Below, piece by piece: positions 12,367 to 20,606 of a DNA stretch of 29,015 bases. The translations under genes and the position numbers were made by a program. Each line of letters begins with the position of its first letter. Position 1 is the stretch's first letter. The DNA is from Campylobacterota bacterium (lineage in GTDB: Bacteria; Campylobacterota; Campylobacteria; Campylobacterales; Sulfurovaceae), in contig DRQB01000172.1 of the NCBI GenBank assembly GCA_011330645.1, positions 1-29,015 of the forward strand. The letters are read 5' to 3'. The notes under the pieces are model-generated. The model saw only the letters and a list, made by a program, of their open reading frames with translations. It was not told where the DNA came from and did not search any database.

Positions 12367-14318
12367 TGTCTCTTCTCCAAAACCTCTAATACACCAGAAA
12401 AATCCTTCTCATGTCCAAAACAGCTGTTGGAGTTACATATCATAAATCCATCATTGGTGTCATTTTTAAAGAGTGCAAAGGGATGTGGTAAGTTATCCAA
12501 CTCTTTGATGTGTGGTTTGAGTTTATCTTCATGGGCTTTGATAATAATATCATCTTTTAAATAGCGTATAACCATACGTGTCATACGTGGGGTGGAAATG
12601 GGTTGGCGCATGACATCATAAGAGTAAATTTCTAAGGTTTTAAAGACAAACTTTTTGTACACAATATCTACTAGAGAAGAGACACTGTACAGTGCATCAA
12701 TCATAGTAGCTACAGAGGAAGGATAAGAGGCATCATAGATGTCTGCATCGGTTTCAAACTCTCCACGGCTAAATTTCCACTTACCTTTGTCAAAATATTT
12801 CTCTATGGCATTGTTAGCAAGCTTCGTAGCAGTGATAAGATAGACTTCATTAAGTGTAGATTCATATGCTTCTATCAGTGCATCTGTGAGGTAGGCATAG
12901 TCCTCCAAAAAAGCTTTTATTTTAGGTGTTTTTCCTATGAGTGTAGAGTGGTAAAGTTCAGCATGAATATACATACTTTGCAAGAGGGCATCTAAAGATT
13001 TGATTGCCAGTTTAAGATACTTTTTATCGACACGACTTGCTTTAAAAAGAGATTTAATCATCATGGCATTCCATGCAACAATTACTTTTTTATCGATGAA
13101 AGGATATGCACGTTTTTCTCTACGTTTTTTGAGTGCTTCTATAGCTTCATTGTAATAGGGAATATCAATGGCTGTTGGATCATCTACACGTACAATGTTC
13201 TTCCCCTCAAAGTTTCCTTCTTTTGTAATGTGTAAAGCTTTTGCAAGTTTCTCATGAACCTTACTTGGTATACCTGCTTTTTCAAAAGAACGTAAGGCTT
13301 TGTCATAGCTGTAAACAAAGTATTTTCCTTCTTCTCCTTGGGTATCTGCATCAGAAGCAGAGTAGAAGAGATGGTCTTTGCTCATTTTCTCAAGCATAAA
13401 GTCTAAGGTTTCAAAAGCAATATCTCTATAAAAATCATTGCCTGTCGCATGATAAGCTTTGAGATATACTTCTGAAAGCAGGGCATTGTCATACGTCATT
13501 TTTTCAAAATGAGGTACAAGCCAGGTATTGTCTGTAGAATAGCGACAAAACCCACCATCTACAAGGTCTCGCAAACCGCCTTTTGCCATAGAAGAGAGAG
13601 AAAATGCTGCCATATTGAGCGCTTCTTTGTTGCCAGTGATTTTATAGAGATCAAGAAGTAGGTCAAGGGTAGAAGCTTGAGGAAATTTGGGTGCCTTGTT
13701 GAAGCCTCCATGCTCAGAGTCAAAAAGCTGTCTGCTTTGATCCAACACCCTGTGAATGATACTTGTATCAAGCTTGGTTGCTTGTATTTTGTCTTCTTTA
13801 GGATTGAGATACCGTAAGATATTGTCTGCTTCTTTAACCAATACTTCTTTCTCATTTTTATATTTGTCTGCGATGACTTCAAGTAAAGAACTAAAACTCA
13901 TCATGCCATATTTGGGTTCATCTGGTATGTAGGTAGCTGAATAAAAAGGCTTTAAATCTTCGGTTAAAAAGATAGACGTAGGCCATCCACCTCCACGACC
14001 ATTCATAAGTTGGTAGACTGCTTGAAAATGTTTATCTATGTCTGGGCGTTCTTCTCGATCTACTTTGATAGAAATGAAATATTTATTGAGTATTTTTGCA
14101 GTGGCTTTGTCTTCAAAAGACTCATGTTCCATCACATGACACCAATGACAGGAACTATATCCGATAGAAAGAAAAACAGGTTTATGCTCTTTTCTTGCTT
14201 TTTCAAAAGCTTCATTTCCCCATGGATACCAGTCCACAGGATTGTCAGCATGTTGCTGCAAGTAAGGGGAGTGTTCATTTTTTAGATGATTTTGCAAGTT
14301 TGGATTCCTTTCAGTCAT
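12363..14318 (-). CDS. DUF255 thioredoxin-fold protein (YyaL/SPATA20 family)
   Basis: The 651-residue protein opens with the DUF255 domain: LKNEHSPYLQQHADNPVDWY, FLSIGYSSCHWCHVM (Cys57, Cys60) and FISIKVDREERPDID. A long (alpha/alpha)6-barrel-like region follows, including FPQASTLDLLLDLY and YDNALLSEVYL. The family is widespread, with a thioredoxin-like CxxC and a glycosidase-like barrel, but its activity is not established. A TATAAT on this strand (14354-14359) predicts +1 near 14347, so I chose ATG 14318 rather than the in-frame TTG 14354; ATG 14342 is possible. No signal peptide is seen. It is upstream of apbE (4-base overlap if ATA is used) and divergent from dsbD. Confidence 0.9.
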   Translation of the reverse strand: MTERNPNLQNHLKNEHSPYLQQHADNPVDWYPWGNEAFEKARKEHKPVFLSIGYSSCHWCHVMEHESFEDKATAKILNKYFISIKVDREERPDIDKHFQAVYQLMNGRGGGWPTSIFLTEDLKPFYSATYIPDEPKYGMMSFSSLLEVIADKYKNEKEVLVKEADNILRYLNPKEDKIQATKLDTSIIHRVLDQSRQLFDSEHGGFNKAPKFPQASTLDLLLDLYKITGNKEALNMAAFSLSSMAKGGLRDLVDGGFCRYSTDNTWLVPHFEKMTYDNALLSEVYLKAYHATGNDFYRDIAFETLDFMLEKMSKDHLFYSASDADTQGEEGKYFVYSYDKALRSFEKAGIPSKVHEKLAKALHITKEGNFEGKNIVRVDDPTAIDIPYYNEAIEALKKRREKRAYPFIDKKVIVAWNAMMIKSLFKASRVDKKYLKLAIKSLDALLQSMYIHAELYHSTLIGKTPKIKAFLEDYAYLTDALIEAYESTLNEVYLITATKLANNAIEKYFDKGKWKFSRGEFETDADIYDASYPSSVATMIDALYSVSSLVDIVYKKFVFKTLEIYSYDVMRQPISTPRMTRMVIRYLKDDIIIKAHEDKLKPHIKELDNLPHPFALFKNDTNDGFMICNSNSCFGHEKDFSGVLEVLEKRQ

Positions 14319-14353
14319 ACCATTTTGACTTATGATTAACATCTTGTAAACCA

Positions 14354-14359
14354 ATTATA
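14354..14359 (-). promoter_or_regulatory. -10 element (TATAAT) for DUF255-apbE
   Basis: There is an exact TATAAT on the minus strand in the divergent spacer with dsbD. It rules out TTG 14354 as the translation start, because that codon would lie upstream of the predicted +1. Confidence 0.55.
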
Positions 14360-14431
14360 GGTAATATTACACAGCTTATACACAAATAGTACAATAGAAT
14401 ACTATATAAACTTTAAAACAAGAGAGAGAAA

Positions 14432-16207
14432 ATGAACAATATAGTCAAAAAGTTACTTCTAGTGAGTTTACTTTTAAGTACTTTCGTCTTTGGTGGATTT
14501 GGTGATGCACTCAAAAAACAAAAGTTTTTGTCCCCTGATGAAGCATTTCAAACCACTGCAGTGATGAAAGATGGCATGATTGAAACAAAGATTAACATGG
14601 CAGATAAAATCCATATCTATGAGGACTCTCTTCACTATAGAATCATTTCTCCCAAGACAGTAGAACTCTCAGTCACAAAACCCACACCAAAAGAGTTTGA
14701 TGGTGATAAAGTATATGAAAAAGAGTTAGTCATAACTCTCCCTACAAAAGAGATAGAGTCTAAAGTAGCAGGTGACTATACCTTGGAAATAGAGTTCCAA
14801 GGATGTTCTGACAAAGGGATTTGTTATCAGCCTATTAAAAAAACCTTTCAGTTTAAAGGTGCAGAGCTTGGGATGATAGATAAAATTTCTGCAGTTGTAA
14901 AAGAAGGAAACCCTAAAAAAATAGTTGATTTCTTTTTGCATGAAAGTCCAATATTTATTATCCTTATTTTTCTTGTGTTAGGGATACTTATTTCACTTAC
15001 CCCTTGTATTTTCCCAATGATTCCTATTTTATCATCCATAATCATGGCACAAGAGGGGAAAGATGAGAGTCAAAAGTCTAACCCGTTTTTGATTTCACTT
15101 GTGTATGTGTTGGCGATGGCAGTAACTTATGCAATAGTAGGTGTCATAGCGGGAATATCGGGTATAGATGTAGGGGCTGCACTTCAAAACCCTTGGATTT
15201 TGACTATTTTTGCTGCAATATTTGTAGCATTGGCACTTTCTCTTTTTGGTTACTATGAGATAGGTTTACCTGCGTCTTGGCAGTCTAAACTGACCAAGGC
15301 AAGTGATGAAGCACAAGGAAAAGGTGGCATTATTGGGACAGCAATTATGGGCTTTTTCTCTGCTCTCATTGTAGGACCATGTGTGACACCACCACTTGGA
15401 GGTGCTGTACTATTTATCACACTTACTGGTAATGCTGTACTGGGTGGCTTTGCTCTTTTTGCGATGGGGCTGGGTATGGGACTTCCTCTTTTAGTTATCG
15501 GCTTGGGTGCAGGTAAATTCATGCCAAAACCAGGGGGCTGGATGACGCGAGTATCTCAAGTTTTCGGAGTAACGATGTTGGCAGTTGCTATTGCCATGTT
15601 AGGACGTTTTTTACCAGAAGGATTAACACTCTTTTTATGGGCACTTTTATTTATGGGTGTAGCACTTTTTATGGGTGTATTTGAGTCCAAAGAATATGAA
15701 GGTGCCAATAAGTTATTTAGATTACTTGGTTTGGTATTTTTACTTTATGGGGTTTCATTATTTGTAGGGTCTATCTCTGGAGCCAATTCTATGTTTAGAC
15801 CATTTTCCAAATTTACTTCAGGTGTGACTGTCGCATCAGCTGTTGTGGAAGATAAAAGTGGACATTTAGGTTACTCTATTGAACGTCTTATGAAAGAGGT
15901 TAAAGCATCCGATAAGCCAGTGGTTGTAGACTTTGGTAAAGACTCATGTACGGCATGTACAGAGCTTGAAGAGATTACCTTTCCTCACCCTTTGGTCAAA
16001 GAACAACTTAAAAACTTTACGTTTATTAAAATAGATTTGACCAAAAATACAGAAGATGACAAAGCTTTACTCAAAAAATTTGAACTCTTCGGTACCCCAA
16101 ATATCATTTTTTTCGATAAAGAGAATAACTATTTAGCTGATAAAACTTTAGTAGGGTTTATTAAACCTGAAGTATTTGCTAAACATTTAAAGAGTGTGGC
16201 TAAATAA
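14432..16207 (+). CDS. dsbD: Thiol:disulfide interchange protein DsbD
   Basis: The 591 residues show the three-part DsbD design. After the signal peptide comes a periplasmic alpha domain with Cys125/Cys131 (GCSDKGICYQP). An eight-helix membrane domain carries Cys192 (LTPCIFPMIP) and Cys317 (GPCVTPPLGG). A C-terminal thioredoxin-like domain has Cys506/Cys509 (DSCTACTEL). All six catalytic cysteines are present. It carries electrons from cytoplasmic thioredoxin to periplasmic thiol proteins, supporting cytochrome c maturation and disulfide repair. A cytochrome c gene occurs in this window (27794). It is divergent from the DUF255 gene. TATAAA at 14405-14410 is the likely -10, and TACACAAATAG at 14379-14389 resembles a motif before the response regulator. 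Confidence 0.96.
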   Translation: MNNIVKKLLLVSLLLSTFVFGGFGDALKKQKFLSPDEAFQTTAVMKDGMIETKINMADKIHIYEDSLHYRIISPKTVELSVTKPTPKEFDGDKVYEKELVITLPTKEIESKVAGDYTLEIEFQGCSDKGICYQPIKKTFQFKGAELGMIDKISAVVKEGNPKKIVDFFLHESPIFIILIFLVLGILISLTPCIFPMIPILSSIIMAQEGKDESQKSNPFLISLVYVLAMAVTYAIVGVIAGISGIDVGAALQNPWILTIFAAIFVALALSLFGYYEIGLPASWQSKLTKASDEAQGKGGIIGTAIMGFFSALIVGPCVTPPLGGAVLFITLTGNAVLGGFALFAMGLGMGLPLLVIGLGAGKFMPKPGGWMTRVSQVFGVTMLAVAIAMLGRFLPEGLTLFLWALLFMGVALFMGVFESKEYEGANKLFRLLGLVFLLYGVSLFVGSISGANSMFRPFSKFTSGVTVASAVVEDKSGHLGYSIERLMKEVKASDKPVVVDFGKDSCTACTELEEITFPHPLVKEQLKNFTFIKIDLTKNTEDDKALLKKFELFGTPNIIFFDKENNYLADKTLVGFIKPEVFAKHLKSVAK

Positions 16208-17494
16208 TTAGCTTCGTTCTATAGGTGTAACGGTGACTCTAACACCCTCATATTCACAATAGACATCTCCATCTGCATAGGAGAAAGGTTCTTTTGTTTT
16301 GATGAGTCTTAGTCCATGGGGAAAGACACATTCCTCTTCAAAGTTCTTATTTTGGCTTCCTATGATGACTGGAAATTTAGAGGTGTTGAGTACCCAAAAA
16401 TCGGTGTGGTCTATGTGCTTTTCATCTTCTGATTCATCATAGATTTTGACGCCATGTTCTTGGTGGCTAGCAAAACTTTCTAGTAGAAAGATGTCATGAT
16501 AAAAGGTGTCTTCTACTTCTTCATCTAAGAGTACACCCAAGTGGTTACGTGAAACGTAGGCGACGATGTCTATGTTGTCATTGGTCTTTTGGTTGATACG
16601 CTTATAGAGCTCTTTTTTATCGGTTATCTTCTCCATACCTTTAAAACTATGATAGGCATCTATATGCCCTTTCATAATGATGTTTTCAAAGCGTTCAAAA
16701 TATTTGTATTCTTCTCGTATCTTTTTATTTTTTATAAGGCTGCTTAGTTTGTCTCCTGCTTTTTTAGAGTTGGAGACAACTCTACACTCGACCATCGGGT
16801 CAATGTGTTTGGTTTTTAGAAGACCTAGATAGTAGAGTCCCTGATTAAGCTTGTCTCCTACGAAGTTAAAAAATCGTGAAATGGGATTGTCTGCACCAAA
16901 CCACTTTTCCAATAAAGTAAGCAAATATGAAAGTGCAAATACTTCCAAAATGGGTGCTAACCATGATGCGGCAAACCATGAGAGCACAGATGAGGTGATT
17001 TTTGTTGCAAAAGTAAGTATGCCTTCAAAAAGAGCTGAAGCTACCATTTTGATTTGGGTAAAAAAGAGTAGTTTATCCAGGTAGCCCAACCAGTAGACAA
17101 TAAGCCCTAAAACAAAAGCACCAAGAACAATGGTGATTGCATTTTTTAGTTTAGCTTTGAGGTTAAGTCTTATATAGTAGTCTTTGACCTCTTTAACTCC
17201 TTCTACAAGATGATCGATGATATTTTTTTTAAACCATTGAGTCAGTACATTATCTAAAAACCAGCGTTTAAGTAGGAGTAAAAAGCCTTGAAAAAGGGTA
17301 AGACCTTTGAGAAATGCAATGAACTTGAGCTTAGAAGCAAACCAGAGTGAAAGAATACTGGCTTTAAAAACAAGTGCTATGGCAAACATATATCCCATAA
17401 GCCATTCATAGCTTGCAGCATGGGTGTATTTGAGACCGTAGACGACAGCCACAGGAAGAGTAATCGCTAAAAGTGCTTTGTATCGTCTACGCAA
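16208..17494 (-). CDS. Membrane protein of unknown function with cytoplasmic C-terminal domain
   Basis: I do not recognise this 428-residue protein. The N-terminal half is hydrophobic, with about five or six membrane segments (near 8-26, 32-52, 60-76, 117-140, 160-195) broken by basic stretches. From about residue 230 it is soluble and charged, with an acidic loop (YDESEDEKHIDHTDFW) and a strand-rich end (FPVIIGSQNKNFEEE and YCEYEGVRVTVTPIERS). The start is TTG 17494, 7 bases after the stop of the 153-aa membrane protein, so the two are likely one operon; no good ribosome site is visible. Its stop abuts dsbD's stop (convergent, no gap). It could be a scaffold or mechanosensitive-type protein; this is not supported enough to name. 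Confidence 0.72.
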   Translation of the reverse strand: MRRRYKALLAITLPVAVVYGLKYTHAASYEWLMGYMFAIALVFKASILSLWFASKLKFIAFLKGLTLFQGFLLLLKRWFLDNVLTQWFKKNIIDHLVEGVKEVKDYYIRLNLKAKLKNAITIVLGAFVLGLIVYWLGYLDKLLFFTQIKMVASALFEGILTFATKITSSVLSWFAASWLAPILEVFALSYLLTLLEKWFGADNPISRFFNFVGDKLNQGLYYLGLLKTKHIDPMVECRVVSNSKKAGDKLSSLIKNKKIREEYKYFERFENIIMKGHIDAYHSFKGMEKITDKKELYKRINQKTNDNIDIVAYVSRNHLGVLLDEEVEDTFYHDIFLLESFASHQEHGVKIYDESEDEKHIDHTDFWVLNTSKFPVIIGSQNKNFEEECVFPHGLRLIKTKEPFSYADGDVYCEYEGVRVTVTPIERS

Positions 17495-17501
17495 GGTTTA
17501 A

Positions 17502-17963
17502 CTACATATCTTCAGCTGTAGCATCTGTGGTGTAGACACCTGTAAGTTTTTTCCAGATAATAGAAGCATTCAGTCCAAACCAAATAAGTAACCCCACACC
17601 AATCGTAGAAGCCCATCCTGCTTGTTCAAACTCTGTAACATTGATGATACCGTACTGTTGTAAACCCCAGATAAATGCACCAATGATGATAGTGACAATA
17701 AGTGCTCCAAAAAATCCAAGACTTTGGAAAATAGACTTAATTGCAAGAAGCCAAAGTGCCATCATGATAAGGATGCCAAAAGGTTTAAATCCTGAGAGTA
17801 TGTCATCCACATTAGAAATATAATGGATAAAGTGGTGTCCTGTTGGATTCCATGTACCAAGAGCTAAAGCCATAGAAAGCACAAGTGTTACCCACCATGC
17901 AAGATGGGTGACTTTTTTACCACTTTTTGTGGTAGATGTTTTCGTTAATATATCGGGTATCAT
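17502..17963 (-). CDS. DUF6524-like small membrane protein
   Basis: The 153-residue protein has a polar N-terminal 20 residues and then four membrane helices (about 22-40, 60-80, 83-102, 117-136). The sequence LALGTWNPTGHHFIHYI after helix 1 is, as far as I recall, characteristic of the DUF6524 family of uncharacterised inner-membrane proteins; this is from memory. It is the first of two genes running toward dsbD and shares a 113-bp divergent spacer with the S1-domain gene. Function unknown. Confidence 0.78.
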   Translation of the reverse strand: MIPDILTKTSTTKSGKKVTHLAWWVTLVLSMALALGTWNPTGHHFIHYISNVDDILSGFKPFGILIMMALWLLAIKSIFQSLGFFGALIVTIIIGAFIWGLQQYGIINVTEFEQAGWASTIGVGLLIWFGLNASIIWKKLTGVYTTDATAEDM

Positions 17964-18009
17964 AAAGTTTCCTTGAATTGTTTTGGAAATTATATCAAAA
18001 ATATTACGC

Positions 18010-18015
18010 TATAAT
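18010..18015 (+). promoter_or_regulatory. -10 element (TATAAT) for the S1-domain gene
   Basis: There is an exact TATAAT 61 bases before the ATG at 18077. A 6-bp hairpin (tcatgc/gcatga, 18026-18042) sits in the predicted 5' UTR and could stabilise or control the message. For an S1-domain RNA-binding protein, autoregulation through it is conceivable but untested. Confidence 0.5.
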
Positions 18016-18076
18016 GTCAAAAAAGTCATGCGAACAGCATGATACTAAAAAATTTATTTTAAAAACGGAATAACAC

Positions 18077-18946
18077 ATGACTAAAATGATAGAAAAATCA
18101 AAAAACTTAACAATAAACATAGGTAAAATCAATACACTAGAAGTGATGAGAGATACAGACTATGGCTACTTTTTAGAAGCCAAAGATGAGAGTGAAGTAC
18201 TTCTCCCCAATGTTTACGTTATGGAAGATGAAATGCCTATGGGTTCACTGATAGATGTATTCATCTATACTGATAGTGAAGATAGACCTGTGGCAACCAC
18301 TAAGATGCCTTATGCCAAGTTAGGTGAGTATGGATACTTTACGGTGGTGGATTATAAACAGTATGGGGCTTTTGTAAACTGGGGACTTCCTAAAGATTTA
18401 TTTGTACCACTTTCTCAACAAAAAGAGCATTTTAATATCGGTAAAAAATATTTGCTTCGTGTGTGTCTGGATGAACAGACAGGTAGACTCTATGCGACAC
18501 AAAAAATAGGAAAATATTTTAACCGTGATATGAAAGGGTTGCACCCCAATAAAATACTAGAAGCCATAGTTTTAGCAAAAACACCATTAGGGTTTAAAGT
18601 TGTGGCAGACAACCAATACGAAGGCATGCTCTTCAACAATGAAATCTATGAAGATTTACGTGTAGGAGATAAACGTGAAGTCTATGTAAAAAATGTGCGT
18701 AAAGATTTTAAATTAGATTTATCATTGCAACCCATAGGTATCAAAGCTAAAATAGATGAAGCCCAAGGAACCATATTACAACTTCTAAAAGAAGCAGGAG
18801 GCACATTACCTTTTACCTATAAAAGTGATGCAGATGAGATTAAAAAAGTTTTTGGATTGAGTAAGAAAAATTTTAAACGTACATTGACACAATTGATTGA
18901 TACGAAGCAAATTACATTACTTGATGATTCTATTAAGCTTTTGTAA
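18077..18946 (+). CDS. S1-domain RNA-binding protein, CvfB/YitL family
   Basis: The 289-residue protein has consecutive S1-type OB folds. The first (about 12-75) includes DTDYGYFLEAKDESEVLLPN. The second (about 78-150) includes YFTVVDYKQYGAFVNWGLPK. A third (about 155-220) includes VLAKTPLGFKVV and VGDKREVYVKNVR. A C-terminal winged helix (about 228-289) includes FGLSKKNFKRTLTQLID. This order matches CvfB/YitL, RNA-binding regulators implicated in virulence gene expression in Gram-positive bacteria. The protein is cytoplasmic, and its specific RNA target here is unknown. It stands alone with its own promoter (18010-18015). ATG 18077 is taken because ACGGA lies upstream; ATG 18086 is possible. 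Confidence 0.9.
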   Translation: MTKMIEKSKNLTINIGKINTLEVMRDTDYGYFLEAKDESEVLLPNVYVMEDEMPMGSLIDVFIYTDSEDRPVATTKMPYAKLGEYGYFTVVDYKQYGAFVNWGLPKDLFVPLSQQKEHFNIGKKYLLRVCLDEQTGRLYATQKIGKYFNRDMKGLHPNKILEAIVLAKTPLGFKVVADNQYEGMLFNNEIYEDLRVGDKREVYVKNVRKDFKLDLSLQPIGIKAKIDEAQGTILQLLKEAGGTLPFTYKSDADEIKKVFGLSKKNFKRTLTQLIDTKQITLLDDSIKLL

Positions 18947-18990
18947 ACCTTTTTCGCTATACTAAATTATCTCAATTTAAGGAAAAAGAT

Positions 18991-19437
18991 ATGGATTTAA
19001 TGGATTTATTGAAAGTAGGTGGGTCTTTGATTCAAGGTAACAGTGATGATGCAACAACAGGTTTAGATGTTGGTGATATAGCAGGGGCACTTGGTGGACT
19101 TCTTGGTAACAATGAAGGTGGATTAGATTTGGGTTCTCTTGTAAGTGGACTCTCTCAAAATGGGCTTGGTGAAATTGTAGGTTCATGGTTGGGTAATGGT
19201 GAAAATGCCTCTATCTCTCCAGATCAAATTACAGATTTATTAGGTTCAGATAAAATCTCTGAATTTGCTTCAAACTTAGGACTTTCTGTCGACAGTGCTA
19301 AGGGAGCTTTGGCTGATGCATTGCCACAAGTAGTAGACCAAGCAACGTCGGGTGAAAACTCTATGATAGATGATATGTTAGCGCAAGTTGGTGGTGCAGG
19401 TGGTGCTATGGATATGTTAGGAAAAATGTTTCGTTAG
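18991..19437 (+). CDS. YidB-like DUF937 protein
   Basis: The 148 residues are rich in Gly, Leu, Ser and Asp, with helical repeats around LGGLLGNNEGGLDLGSL. The YidB signature GLGEIVGSWLGNGENASISP (56-75) is followed by an ITDLLGSDKI-type segment and the end motif ALADALPQVVDQAT. E. coli YidB has the same order; its role is unknown. The protein lacks a signal peptide. AAGGA precedes the ATG. It is monocistronic and ends at a bidirectional-looking terminator. A second DUF937-related gene lies 0.5 kb away on the other strand (19928-20485). Confidence 0.88.
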   Translation: MDLMDLLKVGGSLIQGNSDDATTGLDVGDIAGALGGLLGNNEGGLDLGSLVSGLSQNGLGEIVGSWLGNGENASISPDQITDLLGSDKISEFASNLGLSVDSAKGALADALPQVVDQATSGENSMIDDMLAQVGGAGGAMDMLGKMFR

Positions 19438-19438
19438 T

Positions 19439-19458
19439 GTGTGGGCATATGCCCACAC
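19439..19458. terminator. Terminator hairpin between convergent genes
   Basis: The 20-base palindrome GTGTGGGCATATGCCCACAC can form a GC-rich stem with a short central loop. It is followed on the plus strand by taaaattatttt. It lies 2 bases past the YidB-like stop and 6 before the stop of the convergent small protein, so it may serve both. Confidence 0.7.
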
Positions 19459-19463
19459 TAAAA

Positions 19464-19682
19464 TTATTTTACGTTACTCTCTTTATTGACAAAAAACAAT
19501 CCTACAATAGTTGTTAAAAACATAAGTATTAACATACTTGAAAGACCCATTGCATCTCCACTACTTGCTGCAACTGCAGGTTCAGTTACCATTGGTTCAA
19601 CTGGAGCGATATCTCCTCCTGCAAATATTGTTGATGTAAGTGCCATAGCTATTGCAGATACTTTAAAGATTATTTTTTTCAT
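19464..19682 (-). CDS. Small secreted single-TM protein (72 aa)
   Basis: It starts MKKIIFKVSAIAMALTSTIFA, a signal peptide cleaved before GGDIAPVEP, a mature N-terminus often seen on exported Campylobacterota proteins. An Ala/Pro/Ser linker and one membrane helix (SSMLILMFLTTIVGLFFV) follow, ending with a basic tail (NKESNVK). This would place a short ~25-residue segment in the periplasm. Function unknown. AAGGA precedes the start, and a TATAAT at 19758-19763 gives a 5' UTR of about 69 bases. It is convergent with the YidB-like gene. Confidence 0.82.
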   Translation of the reverse strand: MKKIIFKVSAIAMALTSTIFAGGDIAPVEPMVTEPAVAASSGDAMGLSSMLILMFLTTIVGLFFVNKESNVK

Positions 19683-19927
19683 TTTTTTTCCTTATGTGTT
19701 ATGATGTTAAAGATTTAGTAGTATAAATCTAACCTCTAGTAAAATGCGTTCGTTTAGATTATAACATCTTATATTTGTTATGTCTAGTTTTTGATAGAAC
19801 TTTGATAAAGGTGTATTATATTGCACACAAAGTGATAGGTCAAAAAAGTGCCTAATGTTCATATGACTAGTCTTTTGAGCCAAGAGCTAGAGTACTCACA
19901 AGTGAGAGTATAGCCCCTTGTCCCTAT
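19683..19927. other. 245-bp intergenic region with promoter and imperfect hairpin
   Basis: No ORF is credible. The left part holds the promoter of the 72-aa protein (TATAAT on the minus strand, 19758-19763). The right part, about 19878-19920, can fold imperfectly (caagagcta... against ...tagccccttg, with ctcac-aa-gtgag at the tip) and may be the 3' end signal of the DUF937 gene on the minus strand. The 8-mer GACTAGTC at ~19864 also occurs in the palindrome after dnaK. Confidence 0.45.
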
Positions 19928-20485
19928 CTATGAAAAGATATGTTTCATTGCCATGCCCATGACATCATCAATGACTGAACCATCATTGTCTTGGTCTAGC
20001 ATACCTGTGAGCATACCTTCAAGTCCACCTGCCTGTGCTTGTGGTTCTCTTTGGTAGGCATCTCTTTGTGGTGCAGATTTTTTGGTGAGTGCCCCGATAA
20101 CAAGGGGTGCCAACATAGGTAACATTTTTTTGATGATATCTGCACTCATACCAGTCTCTTTTTCTACATGACGTGCTACATTTCTAGAGTTTTCTTTAGA
20201 ACCCGTGAGTTGACCTAAAATATCATTTCCCATAGATGTGAGGTCTCCTCTTTGCATAGCTTCATCAGGTTTATCAAACATCTCTGAAAATTGTCCATTA
20301 TTTATCTGATCCAATAGTCCTCCCGAATCTTGTTCACTCTGTAAGTTCTTTTTTGCAGACCCCATAAGTATGGGGGCCAGTTTTCCGATGATAGAACCAG
20401 CATCACTGGTATCAATACCTACCTGTTTTGCTATGCTTCCTGCTATTGCAGGGTTATTTATAATCATATCTATTAATCCAGCCAT
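19928..20485 (-). CDS. DUF937-domain protein
   Basis: The 185-residue protein begins MAGLIDMIINNPAIAGSIAK, followed by DAGSIIGKLAPILMGSAKKN and later ADIIKKMLPMLAPLVIGAL, the two repeated helical motifs of DUF937. A flexible linker rich in Gln, Arg, Ala and Pro (about 138-153) follows, then GLEGMLTGMLDQDNDGSVID near the end; the D-D-D-G pattern resembles a calcium-binding loop but may be fortuitous. There is no signal peptide. Function unknown. AAGGA precedes ATG 20485. It is divergent from the nuclease gene and related in family to the YidB-like gene at 18991. Confidence 0.88.
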   Translation of the reverse strand: MAGLIDMIINNPAIAGSIAKQVGIDTSDAGSIIGKLAPILMGSAKKNLQSEQDSGGLLDQINNGQFSEMFDKPDEAMQRGDLTSMGNDILGQLTGSKENSRNVARHVEKETGMSADIIKKMLPMLAPLVIGALTKKSAPQRDAYQREPQAQAGGLEGMLTGMLDQDNDGSVIDDVMGMAMKHIFS

Positions 20486-20606
20486 AAGAAATCCTTTTTT
20501 GTTGATATAAATTTATTATAGCAGTTTTATATGGCAATTTGCCATATTTTTAAGATTATTGTATTTACTTTGGTACAATAATCTAATCTTTAAAACTAGG
20601 ATAATC

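Noticed and set aside
14319..14354. N-terminal extension of the DUF255 protein from TTG 14354
   Set aside because: The TTG lies upstream of the transcription start predicted from TATAAT 14354-14359, and family homology begins near the ATG at 14318.
20559..20606. Upstream TTG start for the secreted nuclease
   Set aside because: It would bury the signal peptide behind a polar leader and overlap the probable -10; ATG 20607 has a good ribosome site.
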